Assembly (NCBI GenBank): GCA_023261405.1
Contig: JAHFOZ010000116.1
Coordinates: 1 to 12,485 of the forward strand
DNA length: 12,485 nt
Direction: 5' to 3'
Source: Planctomycetota bacterium
GTDB lineage: Bacteria > Planctomycetota > MHYJ01 > JACPRB01
Shown piece after piece: positions 5,192 to 11,530 of this stretch. The position numbers and the translations under genes were made by a program. Numbering within the stretch: position 1 is the stretch's first letter; the number at the start of each line of letters is the position of its first letter. The notes under the pieces are model-generated. The model saw only the letters and a program-made list of their open reading frames with translations. It made no database searches and had not been told where the DNA came from.

Positions 5192-6709
5192 ATGAAGGCC
5201 CTGCCGCTCCTCGCCCTGCTCCTCCTGGCCGGGTGCGCCACCCCCGCCGTTGGCACGCTCCCCGCGGACTTCGAGGCCATCATCGGCGGCCCCGACTACG
5301 CGAACGCCCACTGGGGGATCCTCGTCGTGGACCTCGCGACCGGCCGGACCCTGCACGAACGGAACGCCGACAAGCTCTTCGCCCCCGCCTCGGTGACCAA
5401 GCTCTACACCGTGGCCGCGGCCCTCGACGCGCTGGGAGCGGATTTCCGATTCGAGACGCCGGTCTACCGGCACGACGACGACCTCATCCTCGTCGCGAGC
5501 GGCGACCTCACCCTCGGAGGACGCAGCGACGCCGACGGGCACGTGGCCTTCACGAACAGCGACCACACCTACGCCGGCTTCTCCGAGACCGCCGAGCTGA
5601 CCGCGCCCGATCCGCTCGCGGGACTCAGGGAGCTGGCCCGGCAGGTCGCGGCGGCCGGGATCAAGCGCGTCCGCGGAGACGTGATTGTCGACGACCGCCT
5701 CTTCGACCCCGCCGAGGGCTCCGGCTCCGGGCCCTCGCAGATCACGCCGATCCTGGTCAACGACAACGTGATCGACTTCGTCATCACGCCCGCCGATGCG
5801 GCCGGGAAGCCCGCCACCCTGACCTGGAGACCGGAGACCTCCGCATTCCGCGTCGAAAACCAGGTCCTCACGGCGGGGAGCGGCGAGGCCCGGGTCTCGG
5901 TCGACGTCGCGGCCCCGGGGCGGCTCGTCGTCCGCGGCCAGATCCCCGTCGGGCGGAAGCCGCTCGTGCGCATCCACGAGGTGGACGATCCGGCCTCGTT
6001 CGCGCGGACGCTCTTCATCGAATGCCTCCAGAAGGCCGGCGTCGCCGTGGACGCCTCCCCCACGGCCGCCAATCCGGGGTCGAAGCGGCCGGCCCGCGAT
6101 GCCGTGGGCGGCCTGCCGCGCGTCGCGACCCTGAAGTCCCCTCCGTTTTCCGAGAACGTCCGGCTCATCCTCAAGGTCAGCCACAACCTCCACGCGAGCA
6201 CGCTGCCCCTCCTCCTCGCCGCCCGGAAAGGCGCCCGGAAGCTCGAGGACGGGATGCGCCTCGAGCACGACTTCCTCGCCCGCGCGGGCGTCGACGTGGA
6301 GACCCTCTCCTTCGGCGGCGGGGCCGGCGGCTCCCGCGCCGACTACACCACGCCCCGCGCCACGGTCCAGCTGCTCCGGCACATGGCCGGCCGCGTCGAC
6401 TTCCCCGCCTATGAGGCCGCCCTCCCCGTCCTGGGCGTGGACGGCACGCTCGCCACCGTCGTCGGCCCCGCGAGCCCCGCCCGCGGCCGCGTCCGCGCCA
6501 AGACGGGCACTCTCCTCTGGCACAACACGATGAACAACCGCTTCCTGCTCACGAGCAAGGCCCTGGCGGGGTACCTGACCACGGCGGGCGGCCGGACGCT
6601 CGCCTTCGCCTTCTTCGTCAACAACACCCATATCGAGAAGTCCTCCGACTCCGCCCGCGAGGGCCGGGCGCTCGGCCGGCTCTGCGAGATCCTCCACGGG
6701 CTCGACTGA
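5192..6709 (+). CDS. dacB: D-alanyl-D-alanine carboxypeptidase/endopeptidase, PBP4 (peptidase S13), lipoprotein form
   Basis: A 505-residue S13-family penicillin-binding protein. The N-terminus is a lipoprotein signal, hydrophobic with lipobox LAGC (C15), so the enzyme should be membrane-anchored outside the cytoplasm. All three active-site motifs are present: SVTK (S67 nucleophile, K70) in FAPASVTKLYTVAAA, SHN (330-332) in LKVSHNLHAS, and KTG (437-439) in VRAKTGTL. The long insert between motifs 1 and 2, with GDVIVDDRLF and LVNDNVIDF, is typical of PBP4. It would cleave D-Ala-D-Ala ends and cross-links in peptidoglycan during remodelling. Length matches the family (about 480-510). The start may be ATG 5192 or the adjacent in-frame GTG 5189. 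No Shine-Dalgarno sequence is visible, and a perfect TATAAT ends 11 bases before the ATG, suggesting its own promoter and a leaderless message, independent of the MFS gene ending at 5144. Confidence 0.93.
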   Translation: MKALPLLALLLLAGCATPAVGTLPADFEAIIGGPDYANAHWGILVVDLATGRTLHERNADKLFAPASVTKLYTVAAALDALGADFRFETPVYRHDDDLILVASGDLTLGGRSDADGHVAFTNSDHTYAGFSETAELTAPDPLAGLRELARQVAAAGIKRVRGDVIVDDRLFDPAEGSGSGPSQITPILVNDNVIDFVITPADAAGKPATLTWRPETSAFRVENQVLTAGSGEARVSVDVAAPGRLVVRGQIPVGRKPLVRIHEVDDPASFARTLFIECLQKAGVAVDASPTAANPGSKRPARDAVGGLPRVATLKSPPFSENVRLILKVSHNLHASTLPLLLAARKGARKLEDGMRLEHDFLARAGVDVETLSFGGGAGGSRADYTTPRATVQLLRHMAGRVDFPAYEAALPVLGVDGTLATVVGPASPARGRVRAKTGTLLWHNTMNNRFLLTSKALAGYLTTAGGRTLAFAFFVNNTHIEKSSDSAREGRALGRLCEILHGLD

Positions 6710-6736
6710 GTCCGTCGCCCGCGGGAGCCTCGATCA

Positions 6737-6792
6737 ACCACAAAGACACGAAGACACCAAGCCCCCGCTTTGTGTCTTGGTGCCTTGGTGGT
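6737..6792. repeat. Large inverted repeat built of ACACNAAG octamers
   Basis: The left arm (6737-6761) and right arm (6768-6792) are each 25 bases and reverse complements at 21 of 25 positions, around the six-base loop CCCCCG. Each arm is itself three consecutive near-copies of an 8-base unit: CCACAAAG, ACACGAAG, ACACCAAG on the left; CCACCAAG, GCACCAAG, ACACAAAG when the right arm is read on the minus strand. It is far less GC-rich than its surroundings and contains no gene. From memory, palindromes of this wording are scattered through many environmental bacterial genomes, which fits a dispersed REP/MITE-like repeat. It could also limit transcription from dacB, although no T-run follows. 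Confidence 0.8.
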
Positions 6793-6840
6793 CTATTTCT
6801 TGCCCGCGTTTCTCCCTGGACTCGGCAACTTCACCGACTC

Positions 6841-6869
6841 TTGACTCCCGCCCCCGGGCCGGGTACCTT
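6841..6869 (+). promoter_or_regulatory. Sigma70-like promoter of the glycolate operon (TTGACT - 17 bp - TACCTT)
   Basis: TTGACT at 6841-6846 and TACCTT at 6864-6869 are 17 bases apart. Initiation about seven bases further, near 6876, gives a leader of only about eight bases before the ATG at 6884, and no Shine-Dalgarno sequence is visible. The predicted start point lies inside the ATTGT-CAT-ACAAT palindrome. Confidence 0.6.
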
Positions 6870-6870
6870 A

Positions 6871-6883
6871 ATTGTCATACAAT
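6871..6883. promoter_or_regulatory. Perfect palindrome ATTGT-CAT-ACAAT, probable FCD-regulator operator
   Basis: ATTGT (6871-6875) and ACAAT (6879-6883) are exact inverted repeats around CAT. The core TTGTCATACAA fits the TNGT-N3-ACNA pattern typical of FadR/FCD-type GntR regulators. It ends at the base before the ATG of the FCD regulator and covers the predicted transcription start, so binding there would block the promoter. The obvious ligand is the adjacent gene product (autoregulation), with glycolate or a related hydroxy acid as inducer. Binding is inferred, not shown. Confidence 0.6.
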
Positions 6884-7552
6884 ATGATCCAAGCCCGGCG
6901 CGTCGCGGGGGCCATCCAGGAAATCATCCGTGCGGAGCGGATCGGCCCCGGAGGCCGCCTGCCCACCGAGCACGCCCTCGCGCGGCGCTTCCGCGTGAGC
7001 CGGCCCATCGTGCGCGAGGCCATCCAGGCCCTCAAGGCGCTCGGCGTGGTCGAGTCCCGCCAGAAGGTGGGCCTCCGCGTCCTGCCCTTCGACCCGGCGC
7101 CGCTCTTCGACCACGTGATCCCCCGCCTCCGCACCGACGAGGAGCGCGCCGAGCTCTACGAGTTCCGCTGCCTGCTCGAACCGGCCGTGCTCCGCCTCGC
7201 CGCCCGCCGCGCGCCCCGGAAGGACCTGGAGGACATCGAGAGACTCCTCGAGATCCCGCTCCCCGCCGGACGCGCCGCGATCCGGGAGGGCATCGCCCGC
7301 GACGTGGCCTTCCACGAGGGGCTCTGGAAGCTCGCGCGCAACCGCTTCGTCTGGAGCCTCCGCGGCCTTCTCCTCCGCTACTTCGCCGACCTCGAGCAGC
7401 GCCCGGGGGGGCGCGTCACCGAGCAGGCGATGCGGCGCGCGAACGCCCAGCACCTGTCCATCGTCCGCGCGCTCCTGGCCGGCGACCTCGCCCGCGCCGG
7501 ACGCGCGCTCGAACGCAACCTCGGCGTCTTCCGTCCGGAGGGACGGCCGTGA
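6884..7552 (+). CDS. GntR-family regulator with FCD domain, likely glycolate operon regulator
   Basis: A 222-residue DNA-binding protein. A GntR winged helix-turn-helix covers about residues 5-67, with GGRLPTEHALARRFRVSRP and VREAIQALKALGVVESR as the conserved core. An FCD ligand domain follows from about residue 88. D140 and H144 (RDVAFHEGLWKL) and H190 (NAQHLSIVRALLAGD) occupy three of the four usual metal-ligand places. The fourth, normally a His in the last helix, appears to be Asn212 (ALERNLG). As first gene of the glcDEF operon it corresponds in role to E. coli GlcC or LldR and probably senses a 2-hydroxy acid. The ATG at 6884 is preferred; the in-frame TTG at 6872 lies inside the palindromic operator. 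Its TGA overlaps the GTG of glcD by four bases (7549-7552). Confidence 0.88.
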   Translation: MIQARRVAGAIQEIIRAERIGPGGRLPTEHALARRFRVSRPIVREAIQALKALGVVESRQKVGLRVLPFDPAPLFDHVIPRLRTDEERAELYEFRCLLEPAVLRLAARRAPRKDLEDIERLLEIPLPAGRAAIREGIARDVAFHEGLWKLARNRFVWSLRGLLLRYFADLEQRPGGRVTEQAMRRANAQHLSIVRALLAGDLARAGRALERNLGVFRPEGRP

Positions 7553-9042
7553 AATCGCGCGCCTACGAGCCCGTCCTCACCCCGCAGGCCGAGCAGGCCC
7601 TGCCCCCCGTCACCGGGGACAAGGCGGGACTCCTCGCCGACCTCGAGCGCCTGCTCCCCCCGGACCGCCGCGTCACCCATCAGGACGACCTCTTCGCCTA
7701 CGAGTGCGACGCGCAGACGCTCGACCGCGCCCTCCCGCTCGCGGTCGTCTTCCCCGAGTCCACCGCGGAGGTCTCCACCCTCGTCAAGGCCTGCAACGCA
7801 CGGAGCATCCCCTTCCTCGCCCGCGGCGCGGGCACCGGCCTCTCCGGCGGCGCCGTGGCGCGCGAGAGCCTGGTCCTCTCCACCGCGCGGCTCAACCGGA
7901 TCCTCGAGGTGGACGTCCCCAACCGCCAGGCCTGGGTCGAGCCCGGCGTGGTCAACATGCACCTCTCGAAGGCGGTCGCGAAGCACAACCTCCACTACGC
8001 CCCCGATCCCTCGAGCCAGTACGCCTGCACGATCGGCGGCAACGTGGCCGAGAATTCCGGCGGCCCCCACACGCTCAAGTACGGCGTCACCACGAACCAC
8101 ATCCTCGCCCTGGAAGTGGTCCTGCCCGACGGCACGGTCACGATGATGGGCGGTCCCGTCGCCGACCTTCCCGGCTACGACCTCACGGGCGTCTTCGTGG
8201 GCTCGGAGGGGACCTTCGGGATCGCGACGCGGGTCCTCGTGCGCCTGACCCCGCTCCCCGAGGGCGTGAAGACGATCCTCGCGATCTTCAACACGGTGGT
8301 GGACGCCTGCCAGGGCGTGACCCAGATCCTCGCGCGCAGCATTCTCCCGGCCGCGGTCGAGATGATCGACCAGAAGACCCTGCGCGCCGTGGAGAAGTAC
8401 ATCCACGCGGGCTTTCCCCTGGACGCCGCCGCGGTCCTTCTCGTGGAGGTGGACGGGCTCCGGGACGACCTCGAGGAGCAGGCCGCCGCCGTGATCGACG
8501 CCTGCAGGGCGGCCAACGTGCGCGACGTGCGCCTCGCGAAGGACGACGCCGAGCGGATGAAGCTCTGGAAGGGGCGCAAGCAGGCCTTCGGCGTCCTGGG
8601 GCGCCTCGCGCCCAACTACTACACCCACGACGGCGTCATCCCGCGCACGAAGCTCCCCGAGGTCCTCGCCGAGATCGCCCGGATCGAGGAGCGCAACCGG
8701 GTCATGATCGCCAACGTCTTCCACGCCGGCGACGGCAACCTCCACCCCGTGGTGCTCTACGACGAGCGCGAGCCCGGCGCGATCGAGCGCGTCCGCAAGG
8801 CCAGCGACGAGATCCTCGCCGTCGTGGCCAGCGTGGGCGGCGGGCTCTCCGGCGAGCACGGGATCGGCATCGAGAAGCTCGCCTACATGAAGGATTTCTT
8901 CGGCGAGGCCGATCTCGCCGAGATGCGGAAGATCCGGGACGTGTTCAACCCCCGCGGTCTCTGCAACCCGGGCAAGGCCATCCCCACGCCGGGGCGCTGC
9001 ATCGAGCCCGGAGGCGGGAAGAAACTCCCGGTGGGACACTGA
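7549..9042 (+). CDS. glcD: Glycolate oxidase, FAD-linked subunit GlcD
   Basis: A 497-residue flavoprotein that oxidises glycolate (possibly also lactate) to glyoxylate at the cytoplasmic side of the membrane. The FAD-binding PCMH domain shows FLARGAGTGLSGGA (89-102) and CTIGGNVAENSGG (160-172), then VFVGSEGTFGI (216-225). The C-terminal FAD-oxidase domain has DGVIPRTKLP (361-370), NVFHAGDGNLHP (389-400) and GEHGIG (435-440), all diagnostic of the GlcD/D-lactate dehydrogenase group. It ends with the usual FNPRGLCNPGKAIP. Length matches E. coli GlcD (about 500). The start is GTG 7549, with GGAGGGA (7537-7543) five bases upstream and a four-base overlap with the regulator. The following glcE and glcF make the glycolate assignment firm compared with single-gene D-lactate dehydrogenases. 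Confidence 0.95.
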   Translation: MKSRAYEPVLTPQAEQALPPVTGDKAGLLADLERLLPPDRRVTHQDDLFAYECDAQTLDRALPLAVVFPESTAEVSTLVKACNARSIPFLARGAGTGLSGGAVARESLVLSTARLNRILEVDVPNRQAWVEPGVVNMHLSKAVAKHNLHYAPDPSSQYACTIGGNVAENSGGPHTLKYGVTTNHILALEVVLPDGTVTMMGGPVADLPGYDLTGVFVGSEGTFGIATRVLVRLTPLPEGVKTILAIFNTVVDACQGVTQILARSILPAAVEMIDQKTLRAVEKYIHAGFPLDAAAVLLVEVDGLRDDLEEQAAAVIDACRAANVRDVRLAKDDAERMKLWKGRKQAFGVLGRLAPNYYTHDGVIPRTKLPEVLAEIARIEERNRVMIANVFHAGDGNLHPVVLYDEREPGAIERVRKASDEILAVVASVGGGLSGEHGIGIEKLAYMKDFFGEADLAEMRKIRDVFNPRGLCNPGKAIPTPGRCIEPGGGKKLPVGH

Positions 9043-10160
9043 TGCTCACGCCCGCCAGCGAGGAGGAAGTGGCCGCACTCGTGCGCGAGAAGCCCGCGCT
9101 CCACGCGGTGGGGAGCGGGACCAAGGTCCACCACGGCCAGACCCCGGACCCCGGGGAGGATCTCTCGATGGCGAAGCTCGACCGCATCGTCTCCCACGAG
9201 CCGGGGGACCTCGTGGTGACGGTCCAGGCCGGGGTCCGCCTGGCCGACCTGCAGGAGGAACTGCTCGACCACAACCAGTGGCTCCCCATCGATCCGCCTT
9301 ACGCGCAGGCCACGGTCGGCGGCATTCTCGCCACCAACAGCTCGGGCCCGCGGCGGCTGGCCTACGGCACGATGAGGGACCTTCTGATCGGGATCCGGGT
9401 CGTGGGCCCGGACGGGACCGTGACGCGATCCGGCGGGAAGGTTGTGAAGAACGTGACGGGCTACGACCTCCACAAGCTCCACATCGGCGCGTTCGGGACG
9501 CTCGGGATCATCACCGAGGCCACGTTCAAGGTCCGGCCGCGCCCTCAGGTCTCGGCCGTGGTGCTGTTCCCCTGCACCTCCATGGTGGAAGCCCACTCGC
9601 TGCTGCTCTCCGTGCTCGCGTCCTCCCTCCGGCCCGTGGCGCTCGAGGCGCTCTACCGGGGGCCGGCGGGCCTGGCGCGGGGGAAGTCCTGGGCGCTGGT
9701 CGGGGTGGAGGGGACGCGCCCGGTCCTCGAGCGGCACCTCAAGGAGTTGCGCACCTTGTACGCCGCCCAGCCCCAGGTCCTGGAGGGCGAGACCGCCGGC
9801 TCGCTGTGGGACGCGCTCCGGGACCTCCCGGCCACGGCCCGCGAGTCGGTACGCGTCCGGATCGCCGCCAAGCCGCACGACCTCGTGCACATCCTTCCCG
9901 CCGAGCCCACCTGGGCGCGGGTGGGCACGGGCCTGGCGTGGCTGGAGCTGGCACCTGCGGCGGACCTCCCGGACCGGATCGCGCAATGGCACGCCAGGGC
10001 CGCCGAGCGGGGCGGCTACGCCGTCGTAGAATCCGCGCCCCTCCCGATGCCCGGCCGCGAGAAGCTCCCGTGGGGGCTCGGCGGGAACGCCCTCATGCGC
10101 TCGATCCGCGAAATGCGCGACCCCGCCCGGAAGCTCAACCCCGGAAGGATGGTCGTGTGA
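9042..10160 (+). CDS. glcE: Glycolate oxidase, FAD-binding subunit GlcE
   Basis: A 372-residue second flavin-binding subunit of the GlcDEF complex. A PCMH-type FAD domain is visible: HAVGSGTKVHHG (21-32), VTVQAGVRLADLQ (59-71), PPYAQATVGGILATNSSGPRRLAYG (85-109, the GlcE signature), GKVVKNVTGYDLHKLHIGAFGTLGIIT (132-158). The middle is more variable, and the end MRDPARKLNPGRMVV carries the family's D-P-x-x-x-L-N-P-G-R. It lacks the HAGDGNLHP region of GlcD, as GlcE proteins do. Its ATG shares one base with the TGA of glcD (TGATG), a typical translational-coupling junction, and only a weak GGTGGGA precedes it. Length is close to E. coli GlcE (about 350). Confidence 0.95.
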   Translation: MLTPASEEEVAALVREKPALHAVGSGTKVHHGQTPDPGEDLSMAKLDRIVSHEPGDLVVTVQAGVRLADLQEELLDHNQWLPIDPPYAQATVGGILATNSSGPRRLAYGTMRDLLIGIRVVGPDGTVTRSGGKVVKNVTGYDLHKLHIGAFGTLGIITEATFKVRPRPQVSAVVLFPCTSMVEAHSLLLSVLASSLRPVALEALYRGPAGLARGKSWALVGVEGTRPVLERHLKELRTLYAAQPQVLEGETAGSLWDALRDLPATARESVRVRIAAKPHDLVHILPAEPTWARVGTGLAWLELAPAADLPDRIAQWHARAAERGGYAVVESAPLPMPGREKLPWGLGGNALMRSIREMRDPARKLNPGRMVV

Positions 10161-11530
10161 GCGAGGAAAAGAAGCACTCCTCCGCACCGCCTAAGGAGGG
10201 TGCTACGGAGGGCAAGCCGGACGCGCCGACCTTCGAGCAGGTCTCCTCCTGCGTCCACTGCGGGATCTGCCTGGAGTCCTGCCCGACCTACAAAGAACTT
10301 CGCGTGGAGATGGACTCGCCGCGCGGCCGCATCTACCTGATGAAGGGCATCCTCCAGGAGCGGCTCGCCCCCACCGAAACTGTGCTCGCGCACCTCGACC
10401 AATGCCTCGACTGCCGCGCCTGCGAGACGGCCTGCCCGTCGGGAGTTCCCTACTCGCAGATCCTGGAGAAGACGCGTCAGGTGCTGGAGCCGCAGCGGCC
10501 GCACGGGCTCATCGTCCGGCTCCTCCGCTGGTTCCTCTTCCGGAAGCTGCTCCCAAACCGCGGGGTCCAGGCCTTCGTCTTCAAGCTCCTCTGGATGCAG
10601 CAGGCGCTGGGGCTCGCGGCGCTGGGCCGCCGGCTCGGGCGCGCGGGCCTCCTCCCGGGGAAGCTCGGGGCCCTGGCCGCGCAGGCGCCCGCGATCCCCT
10701 TCCGCTCGTTCCGCCAGGCGACGAAGGACGCATGGCATCCCAAGATGGGCGTCCGCTTCTTCCCCGCGCGCGGCGAGGCGAAGCGGCGCGTGGCGCTCTT
10801 CACCGGCTGCCTGGCCGACCAGCTCTTCGCCGGCGTGAACGAGGCGACTGTGCGCGTCCTCACGGAGAACGGCTGCGAGGTCGAGGTTCTCACCACCGAA
10901 TCCTGCTGCGGCGCGCTCCACATCCACAACGGCGAGCGGGACGCGGCCAAGGAGCTCGCCCGGGCGAACGTGGCGGCCTTCGCCGCGCGGCCGGTCGACG
11001 CGATCCTCACGAACGCCGCGGGCTGCAGCGCGGAGCTCCGCCACTACGGCGAGCTGCTGGACCACGACCCGGCGGCGGAGGCGTTCGGGAGGAAGATCCG
11101 CGACATCACGGAGTTCCTGGTCGAGATCGCTTGGACGCCGCCCGGGGGCGTGCTCTCCGGGAAGGTCGCCTACGACGAGCCCTGCCACCTGCTGCACGCG
11201 CAGAAGATCAGCGCCCCGCCCAAGGCGGTCCTCCAGGCGATCCCCGGGATCGAGTGCGTCCCGCTCGACGACGCCGACGCCTGCTGCGGGAGCGCCGGGC
11301 TCTACTCGGTGACGCAGCCGGAGCTCTCGAAGAAGGTCCTCGCGAGAAAGATCGACGCCATCCGGCGCAGCGGCGCCGACACCGTGGTCACGGGAAACCC
11401 CGGCTGCATCATGCAAATCCGGTATGGCTTGAAGGAGGCCGGGCTGCCGGTTAAGGTGTTCCACCCCGTCGAGCTTCTTGCGGAGTCCTACTCCAGAAAC
11501 GAGACGGCGCAAAAAGCGGAGGGATCATGA
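10157..11530 (+). CDS. glcF: Glycolate oxidase, iron-sulfur subunit GlcF
   Basis: A 457-residue electron-transfer subunit that carries electrons from the GlcD/GlcE flavins towards the quinone pool. Two [4Fe-4S] ferredoxin motifs are complete: C32, C35, C38, C42-P and C83, C86, C89, C93-P. Two CCG domains follow: the first with C218, C250-C251-G and C290; the second with C343, C376-C377-G and C417. A somewhat hydrophobic and basic stretch around 115-165 (LIVRLLRWFLFRKLL) may associate with the membrane. The first 25 residues are an extra, Lys/Glu-rich, probably disordered tail compared with E. coli GlcF (about 407 residues). The GTG start at 10157 overlaps the glcE stop by four bases and has GGAAGGA seven bases upstream. 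Confidence 0.95.
   Translation: MSEEKKHSSAPPKEGATEGKPDAPTFEQVSSCVHCGICLESCPTYKELRVEMDSPRGRIYLMKGILQERLAPTETVLAHLDQCLDCRACETACPSGVPYSQILEKTRQVLEPQRPHGLIVRLLRWFLFRKLLPNRGVQAFVFKLLWMQQALGLAALGRRLGRAGLLPGKLGALAAQAPAIPFRSFRQATKDAWHPKMGVRFFPARGEAKRRVALFTGCLADQLFAGVNEATVRVLTENGCEVEVLTTESCCGALHIHNGERDAAKELARANVAAFAARPVDAILTNAAGCSAELRHYGELLDHDPAAEAFGRKIRDITEFLVEIAWTPPGGVLSGKVAYDEPCHLLHAQKISAPPKAVLQAIPGIECVPLDDADACCGSAGLYSVTQPELSKKVLARKIDAIRRSGADTVVTGNPGCIMQIRYGLKEAGLPVKVFHPVELLAESYSRNETAQKAEGS

Noticed and set aside
6737..6792. CRISPR-like repeat
   Set aside because: There are no spacers of regular length between repeats. The units are directly abutting octamers in a palindrome and no cas genes are present.
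6872..6883. TTG start for the FCD regulator, adding four residues (MSYN)
   Set aside because: The TTG lies inside the perfect palindrome and would begin at or before the predicted transcription start. ATG 6884 gives a normal GntR N-terminus.
7378..9039. Long antisense frame opposite glcD (and similar ones opposite dacB, glcE and glcF)
   Set aside because: These follow the mirrored codon bias of GC-rich genes, give Arg/Gly/Asp-rich low-complexity translations, and show no recognisable domain.
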